Shown here: one piece after another, positions 50,018 to 58,366 of the stretch
Position numbering within the stretch: position 1 is the first letter of the stretch
How the letters are laid out: every line of letters starts with the position of its first letter
Assembly: GCA_905236305.1 (NCBI GenBank)
Contig: CAJOPB010000233.1
Span: 1 to 58,366, forward strand
DNA: 58,366 nt
Source of the DNA: an uncultured Oscillospiraceae bacterium
Lineage (GTDB): Bacteria; Bacillota; Clostridia; Oscillospirales; Oscillospiraceae
Direction: 5' to 3'
The notes under the pieces: generated by a model
The model's database searches: none
What the model was told of the DNA's origin: nothing
What the model saw: the letters and a program-made list of their open reading frames with translations, nothing else
Position numbers and translations under genes: made by a program

Positions 50018-50053
50018 ATTTGAGGACCCATCCCTCCGGGATGGGTCCTCAAA
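50018..50053. terminator. Terminator after the P-type-ATPase-like gene
   Basis: ATTTGAGGACCCATCC..GGATGGGTCCTCAAAT perfect stem. Confidence 0.75.
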
Positions 50054-50138
50054 TTTCCTTTCCCTCTCCACCGGCGCAGCGGGCCGCAATCGCTTTCGAT
50101 TGGCGTACAGGTTCCCGCGTTCCGCGCACTGGGGGTGT

Positions 50139-50456
50139 TTACTCCCGCGCCTTGTGCGGGGGAGCCTCCGCGGCAGGCGTTTCCGCCGTCGCTTTTTTCG
50201 CGGAGGCGGCCGCAAATTCCGATGGTATCAAAAGCCTTGCGTGGTGCATATCCGCGTTTTCCTTTTCGAGCTGAACGCCATGCGCCAAAAGCCGCTTTTC
50301 CAAATCGCCGTAGGATGTGATCGCTGCATCAAGCTCCGCCATGGTCAGATCGACGTCGAAGAAAACACGGCGAAGCTCGCCCAGCGTGAGCATCCCGCTG
50401 CGCTCTAATCCCAGACAGAGAACGCACAGCGCGGTGTGGATTGCGATTTTTCGCAC
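50139..50456 (-). CDS. Small hypothetical protein, possibly a remnant
   Basis: 105-aa ORF; MRKIAIHTALCVLCLGLERSGMLTLGELRRVFFDVDLTMAELDAAITSYGDLEKRLLAHG; Ala-rich tail. Confidence 0.4.
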   Translation of the reverse strand: MRKIAIHTALCVLCLGLERSGMLTLGELRRVFFDVDLTMAELDAAITSYGDLEKRLLAHGVQLEKENADMHHARLLIPSEFAAASAKKATAETPAAEAPPHKARE

Positions 50457-51660
50457 CTTTTGCCCTGTCTCAGATTTTCTTCCATCCGCGCCTCAAACTC
50501 CCGCAGCAATTTTTCCTGCTCTCTGTAGTCATCTCCCTCCAGAATCACAGAGAACTCATCCCCTCCGATACGATACACCGGGCTTCTTTTGAAACACTCA
50601 CAGATATACTGGCAGGCTTCCTTGATAAACTTGTCGCCGGCATCATGGCCCTGCGTGTCGTTGACCTTTTTCAGATCGTTCACATCGAAAATCCCTACGG
50701 AGAACTCTGTCATCGTCCCGTCGGCGATTTTTTGCTCCATCTGCTGCTCCGCCTCCGCGTAGGCGTGCTTGCTCTTCATGCCGGTGAGGGAGTCGGAGTA
50801 TGCTTTCTGTTTGGCCAAGGCGAGCTGCGCCTGCCGTTCCAGGTCTCGGATGCGCGCTTCCTCCTGCAACCGCTGGTGCTCGAACCGTTCCGCTTCCATC
50901 TGCCGCTGGTGCTCATATGCTTTCCGCTCCGCATTCATCCGTTGGAGCAAAAGAATGAGGATAACAGCAAAGACAACCAGCATAAACACCAAAACGCCGG
51001 CCCAGTGCGCGCGGAGGAACTGGGACATCGTCATTTCCTGCACATCGGCATGGGATGAAAGATAGGCATTCACTTCTCCGTCTGAAGTCAGGTCGGCAAT
51101 CTTGTTCAGCACAGTATAGAGCTCATGGTCGGACCTTCTCACCGCAAATGACATTCCCATAGTCTCGCCGGTCGGAACCAGAGAGAAATTATAGCGTTCC
51201 CGCAGATTCTCCACCGCATTGATTCGATGGCTGTTGACCACCACGCAGTCTGCCGCTCCCGAAGTGACGGCCTGGAAGCATTCGTCAACGCCGGCATAGA
51301 TGACCGTTTTCCATTTCGGGAAGCTGTCCTTTAAGAACGTCTCTGTATCGGTGTCCCCGGCCAGGAGCGCGACCGTCATGTCCCGGTCCGCTGTGATCGC
51401 GTTTTCATGGTTGGCTGAACCGACGATGGCGCACATCTCCGTCTGCATGATGTCGTTGATAATCAGCAAATCCATGACCTCGCCGTCGTAGTAGCTGAGA
51501 TTGACCGGGAACACACAGTCGATCTCCCCGCGGCTCAGGGCGTCTATGGCGGCAGAGGTCGCGGGATAGGGAACCGGCTTCTGAACATTTTTCATCCTCT
51601 GGGACAGCGGGCCAAGAACCAGCTGTCCCATAACATTAAATACTACAGTCAGATAATGCT
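50405..51660 (-). pseudogene. Truncated sensor diguanylate cyclase (substrate-binding domain - TM - GGDEF)
   Basis: PBP-like domain, TM GVLVFMLVVFAVILILLL, DSLTGMKSKHAY..YRIGGDEFSVILEG; N-terminus lost, and GGDEF C-terminus ends in non-homologous sequence (CEKSQSTPRCAFSVWD). Confidence 0.7.
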
Positions 51661-51666
51661 TGCTGT

Positions 51667-54600
51667 TTACGCGATACTTGTGCAATACCGCATGATAATC
51701 GTGGCGATCTCCGCACGGGTGGCGGTGTCCTTCGGGTTCAGCGTGGTATCCGTCCTGCCCAGAACCGCCTCGGCGCCGACAGACCACTTCACCGCGTCCA
51801 TGGCCCAGGCGCTCACCTGGTCCACATCGGTATAGCCCGCGAGGTCGGAGCTTTGCGAAACGCTTACGCCCTTATATCTGGCGTAACGGTAGACGATGGT
51901 GATGACCTGCTCCCGCGTCACCGGGTCCTCCGGTCCAAAGATGCCGTGACCGTAGCCCTCCATGACGCCCTCCTGCGTGGCCCAGCGCACCGCGCCGGCG
52001 TACCATGCGCCGCTGTTCACGTCGCTGTAGCTGTTTTCGGTCTGCGCGGCAGGACGGCCCTCCATGTTGTAGAAGATTTGGGCCATCATGGCGCGGGTAG
52101 TGGTGTCTCCGGGGCCGAAGCTGCCGTTGCCATAGCCGTGCATGATGCTCTCGTCCAGGCAGTAGTGGACGCCGTCGTGATACCATTCTGTCGGAATCGC
52201 GTCGGTGAAATCGCTGATCGGGCAGGTGTCGTCCTTCGGGCAGCCGGAATAGCCCTCCGCCGCGCTGCTTGCCGCCCGCTCCGCGTCGTATACCACCACA
52301 TAGTTGGAGAAGTGTTCGACGGTGAAGGTGACCTCCGTGCCGGTGCTGGCAGTGGGTACCTCGCTCCTGGCCCCGTCGTCCGCTACATACCACACCACCA
52401 CGCCGCCGGGCTGCTGCCCGTCCTTGAGGGGGTAGACCACCGTCACCACGGCTTTTCCGCCCTTGAAATCGGTGATTCGGACGTTATTCGAGGTCATGTA
52501 GGCGTCGTACACCGCTTCAACGCGCATCCCCTGGAGGGAGGTACGCTGCGCGGTTTTCAGGCTGCTCTCGCTAATCCCATCCAGGTGGAACCGGATGTCG
52601 CTGCCCTTGGCCTGTTCCGCAATGGCGTTCAGCGCCGCGGCGTCGAAGGTCAGGGAGCCGTCCGTCAGCGTCAGCGTGAGGGCGTTGGCGTCGTTGTCGG
52701 GGTCGCTGACTGCCTGTTCGATGGCCTTGAGGGTGGCGGTGGTGCCGCTGACACTGGCGCTGACCGCAACGCTGCCGCTGTCGCCGGAGACGGGGACGGT
52801 GATGGCTGCGGCACTGCCGCCGCTGCTGCCGCTGCCGCCGCTCCCGGAAAGTCCTCCTGTATCCGTCTCATAACCAATGGCATAGGTGGAAAACCGCTGG
52901 GTGTATATGTAAATCAGACCGCCAGCCGTGTCGAAAGTATAGGTGCCTTCTGCTTTTGTTGTGTTGTTGGTCAGCGCAGCGGCGCTTGTACCGTGATAGC
53001 GGTAGACTGTCACATTCCGCTTGCCGGTAAAGCTGTAGGGCACAACAATGGTCAGCACGTTTGCCGCTTCGGTGATGCGGGTCGTGGTGGTGTCCACCGT
53101 CTTTTCAATCTTGATATCGAGGTAATCCAGCGTTTTGCCGGGAGCCTGATTCTTGATTGCGGTCACCTCTGCCGGAGCTGCCGCGTTCTCTGCCTTTTTC
53201 TCCACTGTCATCGTAACGGTGACGTGGGATGCGGCAGCAGTTTCATCCCTCACGGACGCCGCCTCGTTATCCAGGCCGCCGACCACTACCTTCGGCGTTT
53301 CGCTCCCCGCTACGGTGAGCTGCGAGTTGGTAATGCCCGAGGGCAGCAGTACATTACGGACGGTGCTTTCCGTAAGCTCTACCAGCTCCGTCGTGGTAAC
53401 GGTGCCATTCGTCGCTACGATGTTATAGACGCCCGCAGGGACGGTGAAGTGATATCGCCCGTTATCGTCGGTGGTCGTAGTGGCGATTACGGTATCTCCC
53501 TGCATCAGTCTGACCGTAACATTCTCAAGATGCGTATTTGATTCGTTATGGACCACGCCGCTGACGGTTTTATTCTCCCCCTCAGTGACCGGCTCGTCCG
53601 CAACAGCTTCACCGATGATCATATCGTCATTCTTGACAATTACCTTGATAATCTTTCCGTCATCGGAGAGCACCGGCGTGTAGCTGCTGCCCGTCGCGCT
53701 GTCAATTTTAACGTTGTCCGCATACCACTCATAGACTGCGCCAGCCGGAGCGGCGGGGGTGACCGTTGCCGTCAGCGGTGTACCGACCTTTGGCTGGATG
53801 GGGGAAAGGGTCACATGATACCCCAGGGTCTTGACCGAGGTTTCCACCGCTGCGCCGGGGAGCGTGTTCGCGGTCTCCCTGGTGCGGACATAAATATTGT
53901 ACTCTGTGTCGTGGGTCAAATTGTCAAAGGTGAGGGAACCTTCGTTGCCGGACTTGCTGCTGCTCCAATGGGTATCGGTGAGTTCTGTACCTTTCGGCAC
54001 GACGATGTACTCGTATGCCCCGTTCGTCGAGCCGATGATGAGACTCGTATCTTCCTCGGTGACGTCGTTCACGCTCACCGCCGTCGCAGCAGCTCCGGTC
54101 CCCTTACTGATTGTTACAGGGACGCAAACAGGTGTGCTGTCGCCGTGGTCTGCGTCACCCGCAGCCTTGTACCATACATAGTGGGGACCCGCGTTGACGG
54201 CGGTGGGAATAGTCGTGCTCCAACCCTCTGTGGGCGGGGTGTTTGCGTCCGTACCGAGGGCGTACTGCATCGTACCCTGCGATGTTTCTCCCGCCATGAC
54301 AAGAGTTTTCGCCGTGCCGTCGTAGGTCAAATCACCTATCGCCGTGGGCGCGGCGGAAACTGTCGCCGCTCATCGAAGCAGAAGCACCTGCATCCAGCGC
54401 AATACCGCCGCCGTTGGCGCCCGAGGTGTTGTTGCTGATCGTGCCTCTTTCCATCTTGAATGTCGCACCATTATCAATATGCATGCCGCCGCCATGCCAG
54501 TATGCTTTATTGCCCGTTATTGTGCCGCCGGTCATGGTGAAATCGTCAGTGACGCCTGTATTGTCTATAATCAGTACGCCTCCGCCAAGGCCATTGTCGG

Positions 54601-55690
54601 AGCCTCCCGTCATGCTGGCATAGTTATATTCGATAGTTCCGTTGGACATAGTAAACGTACCGGCACTATACACGCCACCGCCGCCTTTGGCCTTAGCGGT
54701 GTTGCCGATGATCGTCCCGCCGGTCATGGTAAAGCTGCCGCCGCTGGCGACGTTCACGCCGCCGCCGTTTGTGGCTGCGCCGCCGGTGATGTAGCCGCCG
54801 GTGAAAGTGCCCTTCGTTTCGTTAGAGCTGTCATAGGTGGACTTATCTACTATCGTTGCTATCCCCGCACCGTTCGTCGCAGGATCAGCCACCGTGAAAT
54901 AGTGCGCTGTTGCTTCTGGCCTGCTGTCCTTTAGCGTCAGGTTCGCGCCGGACGGAACGGTGATGACGCTGAATTTATTGCTATCAGAAGCGTTGGCTTT
55001 GATGCCATAGCCATTGAGGTCCAGGGTCCGCGCCCCGTCTTTGGGGACCGTGATGGTGCTGCTTGTTTCCACGTCTTTCAGCAGTTTCAGGGTGCTGGCT
55101 CCGTCAGTGGTACCGACGAATTCCCACGCACGGACGGCATGTTCGATTGTGGCATAGGGCACGGTCAGGCTGTCAGTCACTGTCACGCTTGCGACTTCAG
55201 TTTGAGGCACGATGCTGATACCGCCCGTTACAGTCTGAACCTGATACCCGTCGATATGTACCTTTGCTTCACCCGTGCGATTCTCTTTATACGTTCCGCC
55301 CCGAAGATAGTATTCGCCGTTCTTGGAATAGTGGCTGACGCTGAGCTGATTGAAATTTCCGCTGTAAATCGTCACTGTTCCTGGGGCACTTGTACCGTTG
55401 TTAATGGTATAAATGTTGCCCTGTACGGTCGTATTGAAAATCTCATAGGGATGCCCGTCGGTGTAGATGTCGTTGCTTACCGTCATATTCTGAACGATGA
55501 CCGCGCCGGAATATTGGGTTGCGCTGTTGGCATCTCCATCCAATGTGTTGACGGTTCCGTTTTTTAGGATGATGTTTTCTCCTGCGTTTTTATTCTGAAC
55601 ATATACAGTTGACAGCGTCTTGCCGTTCAGGTCGATGACGCCGCTGCGTAATTGAATTGTCACGTCCCCTTTGTTATCGAAGGGGTCGGA
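51667..55690 (-). pseudogene. Surface beta-helix/SLH adhesin, frameshifted and 5'-truncated
   Basis: GGSFTMTGGTIIGNTAKAKGGGGVY repeats in 54332-55663; MBG/Cna-B-like and three SLH repeats in 51667-54330; frames join at ~54350-54370 (SMSG|ATVSAAPTAIGDLTYDGTAKTL); no signal peptide. Confidence 0.75.
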
Positions 55691-55705
55691 ATTTGACGCC
55701 CCGTG

Positions 55706-56956
55706 TCATTCTCTTTGCGGGACGGCATGTAGATAGGCAATCAGCAAGGGGTCTTCCGGGACAAGACACGACCAGACAAATTGTTCGCCGTTTTCCTTTG
55801 CCCAAACGGCCCCTTCCTCCTTGAGCGTCAGGTGGTATCCGGCATCCTGATACTGTTGCTCATACAGCTTTCGGCTGAACGGGTCTTCATTGCCCTCCGG
55901 GTATTTTTTGTGAATCCGTCTCTGACTTTCCGTATATCCGTCAAACGACAAAAGGATTCCGATGACATCTGCCTCGTCTTTCAAAAAGGGTTTGACATCT
56001 TCAATGTAGGAGCCTGAGCTGTACAGGCAATACTCATTGTCACTCATACAGTTGATGAGAAGATCAACGCTGTTCTTTCGCAGCGGAAGCTTCATGCTGT
56101 TATCGGCAATATAGAGGAAGTCACGCTGGACACCCATGAATTCCAGCAAACGCTTGTATTCAGACAGCAGCTCCGGAAACTTGTCCACCACAATGCAGAG
56201 AGAGTCCTCCGGAATGGCGTCAAGATGGTTGTATGCGAAGAAAAAGCTGTTGATATGTGTCTCCATGATGACGCCGGTTTTATGCCTGTTTTGATGCAGG
56301 TACTTGTAGATTTCGTCCAATCCTTTTTGTACATACGAAACGAACAACCCTCCCGCGTTGGAATAGAGTTCTCTCCTGATATCCGGTCTGTCATATTTGC
56401 CCGTGTAACGGTTCCCTGTTTCCACAATACCGTTCTCTATTTGAAGCTTCTTCCCGCAGCTGCAGCACAGAGAGCCGCGATAGATATAGTGCGCGTCAAG
56501 GTCTGCGCGCTCCAGCCTTAGCGTCCCGCCGCATACCAGACATTGCAAAAGGCTCAGAGCCCGGAGCGGAACGCCGGTCATGACGGAGGTGCCGCCGCTT
56601 TCTTCCGTAAGCCGCGCCTTATCCTGCTCAATGCTGTCAATCGCGCGATTCAACTCCCCAATCTGCTTTTGAAGCTCCCGTTTCTTCCCTTCATATAACT
56701 GCGTATAAATGCCAACCGTCTGCGGCTCCACCATGTTACTGGTCCGTCGCAGCGTCAGCATGGTCAGAATTTCCTTAAGGCTGAATTGCTGGTCTTTCAT
56801 CCGCAGGATCAGCTCCAAATCCTCCAGGTCGCGGTCTTGGAACTCCAGTCTGGAGTATTTGTTCATGCCCCCGGGAATCAGCAGGCCGGATTTCAAATAA
56901 TACCGCAAAGTATCCTTGGAAATATTGTATTTTTCCGCGACTTCCCCGATTTTCAT
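55706..56956 (-). CDS. MerR-family regulator fused to Zn-ribbon / methyltransferase-like domain
   Basis: MKIGEVAEKYNISKDTLRYYLKSGLL HTH; LLQCLVCGGTLRL..GSLCCSCGKKLQIENGIVE; YIADNSMKLPLRKNSVDLLINCMS. Confidence 0.8.
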   Translation of the reverse strand: MKIGEVAEKYNISKDTLRYYLKSGLLIPGGMNKYSRLEFQDRDLEDLELILRMKDQQFSLKEILTMLTLRRTSNMVEPQTVGIYTQLYEGKKRELQKQIGELNRAIDSIEQDKARLTEESGGTSVMTGVPLRALSLLQCLVCGGTLRLERADLDAHYIYRGSLCCSCGKKLQIENGIVETGNRYTGKYDRPDIRRELYSNAGGLFVSYVQKGLDEIYKYLHQNRHKTGVIMETHINSFFFAYNHLDAIPEDSLCIVVDKFPELLSEYKRLLEFMGVQRDFLYIADNSMKLPLRKNSVDLLINCMSDNEYCLYSSGSYIEDVKPFLKDEADVIGILLSFDGYTESQRRIHKKYPEGNEDPFSRKLYEQQYQDAGYHLTLKEEGAVWAKENGEQFVWSCLVPEDPLLIAYLHAVPQRE

Positions 56957-57087
56957 AACATATCTGTCCTTTGGAGCAGTCAGCTGCCGACGCACGGTCA
57001 GCCGGCAAATCATCCCTCGTGGTTGGAAGCGGCTCACCGTAAACGGTTCATACTCCCACCCTTATCATGCTCCTATTTTATCGGTTG

Positions 57088-57118
57088 ATCATATCATGTT
57101 GAGAAAAGTCCATGTCAA
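57088..57118 (-). promoter_or_regulatory. MerR-type promoter with 19-bp spacer
   Basis: Minus strand TTGACA-TGGACTTTTCTCAACATGA-TATGAT. Confidence 0.65.
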
Positions 57119-57250
57119 TGTGCATTTTCGAACTGCTCCAGGTAAAATATGGAGTGAACTCCACATTTTCACTTCATTGCCTGCCTCGATTTTCTTCAAC
57201 CTGATGACGCATATACAAGCGTGTGCCGAATGGCTCTCGGCAATCACGGC

Positions 57251-57363
57251 TTCGTATGCTTTGCGGTTGATACTTCGTATTATGTTTTAATTTTTCGTAT
57301 TGTGCACTTTATTCTTCGCTTTATCAAGTGATTCTTCGTAATAAGGCATGTGTTATTCGCGTA
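57251..57363. repeat. Six helically phased TTCG-core repeats
   Basis: TTCG at 57251, 57274, 57294, 57315, 57335 and 57356; spacings 23/20/21/20/21. Confidence 0.65.
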
Positions 57364-57381
57364 AAATAATCAGGGAGGGGA

Positions 57382-57723
57382 TTGCGCTTGACACATGATG
57401 AACTGTTGCTATTTGGCGAGCGGCTGCGGAGGAGAAGAACCGCGCTCGGCATGACACAGGAGGCTGTTGCCGAACAGGTTGGCATTTCCCTGCGCTGGTA
57501 TCAGATGATCGAACGCGGAGAAAACACCGTTTCAATAGACACCCTCCTCGGCCTCAGCCGCACGCTGACCGTCAGTGTGGACTACCTCCTGTTCGGTGAG
57601 TTTGCAAATTCTCTTGCCAATCCTTATGCGGAAATCGTTGCCCGGCTCACAAGCAAGCTGACGCCCGCCCAGCGGGAGAATGCCATTAGAATTGTCGAGC
57701 TTTTTTCAGATTCCTGCAAATAA
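57382..57723 (+). CDS. XRE-family HTH regulator
   Basis: LFGERLRRRRTALGMTQEAVAEQVGISLRWYQMIERGENTVSIDTLLGLSRTLTVSVDYLLFGE. Confidence 0.88.
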   Translation: MRLTHDELLLFGERLRRRRTALGMTQEAVAEQVGISLRWYQMIERGENTVSIDTLLGLSRTLTVSVDYLLFGEFANSLANPYAEIVARLTSKLTPAQRENAIRIVELFSDSCK

Positions 57724-57828
57724 AAAAAGCCCACCTCTTTTTGAAGTGGACAGGGTTGAGCCAATGAGACCAGTGCAGCGTTTTTATGCCTATGAACAAA
57801 GCTTGAGACGTCTGTGAGTTGCCGGGAT

Positions 57829-57873
<45 letters not shown>

Positions 57874-57913
57874 GCCATATTTTCTATGCCCCCATGGAGC
57901 GCGCTTCCCAGGC

Positions 57914-58123
57914 TTAGAGGAATAAGGGATGCTCCTTCGCGTGAGCAATGGCAGCCTGATGAAATTCCTCAGGAGCAACGTGGTCAAAATACTGCCGTCT
58001 CCATTTTGTGTAATCTGATTTTTCCCTTACCAACGTCGAGATGAACTGTTCGGCATTTACAACGCCCAACTGCTCAATCAGGCAGTTGATACCCAGGTCC
58101 AGAATCTCAGCGGTATTGTTCAT
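57914..58123 (-). CDS. 69-aa hypothetical, partner of the PIN-domain gene
   Basis: MNNTAEILDLGINCLIEQLGVVNAEQFISTLVREKSDYTKWRRQYFDHV; start overlaps the upstream PIN stop (ATGA). Confidence 0.6.
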   Translation of the reverse strand: MNNTAEILDLGINCLIEQLGVVNAEQFISTLVREKSDYTKWRRQYFDHVAPEEFHQAAIAHAKEHPLFL

Positions 58124-58285
58124 TTTTCTTCCTCCATCAGTCTGATAAACTCGGGTGGGTTGACAATCTTGATCTCACCTGTCTGATAACGCAGCAGCCG
58201 GTCATCTGTGGTGACAAAGATATCGCTGCCGGACAAAATCGCGCAGGCAACATGAAAGGCATCCGCGGTTTTCACGCCTTTCCAA
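58120..58285 (-). pseudogene. Truncated PIN-domain (VapC-like) protein, C-terminal part
   Basis: Minus strand reads KGVKTADAFHVACAILSGSDIFVTTDDRLLRYQTGEIKIVNPPEFIRLMEEEK*; frame lost ~58285. Confidence 0.6.
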
Positions 58286-58366
58286 TATCATTCGCATTAT
58301 TGTTTGATTCAGATAGGAAAAAATGCCTTTTATTTTAATTGCGTTTAAGACACGGCGAACAATGGC

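Overview
High-GC (Oscillospiraceae/Clostridia-like, spore-forming) chromosomal window. I read it as follows. (1) 1-2.3 kb: the last 90 nt of a tyrosine integrase abuts the 3' end of a GATase-less guaA, followed by a SpoIIQ-like M23 protein. (2) recN and a DUF975 membrane protein, then a 161-bp MITE-like element with a TAAA target duplication. (3) 5.2-11.3 kb: a minus-strand redox cluster with an FDP-rubredoxin-NROR fusion, a second flavodiiron protein, and an acyl-CoA dehydrogenase/ETF-alpha/rubredoxin fusion. (4) guaB and a complete de novo purine operon (purC-E-F-M-N-O-H'-D-L). It has a split PurH/PurO, a PurF lacking the N-terminal Cys nucleophile, and a 5' leader with a 39-aa sORF running into an intrinsic terminator. 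(5) A Zur/Znu zinc-uptake operon, a radical SAM protein, a zinc-ribbon/NPCBM-like membrane protein, a sugar ABC transporter with a LacI regulator, gpr, rpsT, glpK, malic enzyme and an Ldh2-family dehydrogenase. (6) 41.7-50 kb: ylmH plus a TetM-like translational GTPase fused to a Rae1/YacP-like NYN nuclease, metK behind a densely structured leader, rlmB, and a P-type-ATPase-like membrane protein lacking catalytic motifs. (7) 50-58.4 kb: a degraded accessory region with GGDEF and SLH-adhesin pseudogenes, a MerR-methyltransferase-like fusion, an XRE regulator preceded by six helically phased repeats, a tRNA-Ala-like fragment and a truncated PIN-domain gene. The strongest leads are the GTPase-NYN/YlmH pair, the Acd-ETF-Rd/flavodiiron cluster, the metK leader, the pur leader, the pseudo-P-type ATPase and the phased XRE repeats. 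No database search or folding program was run; family names come from motif recognition in the translations.
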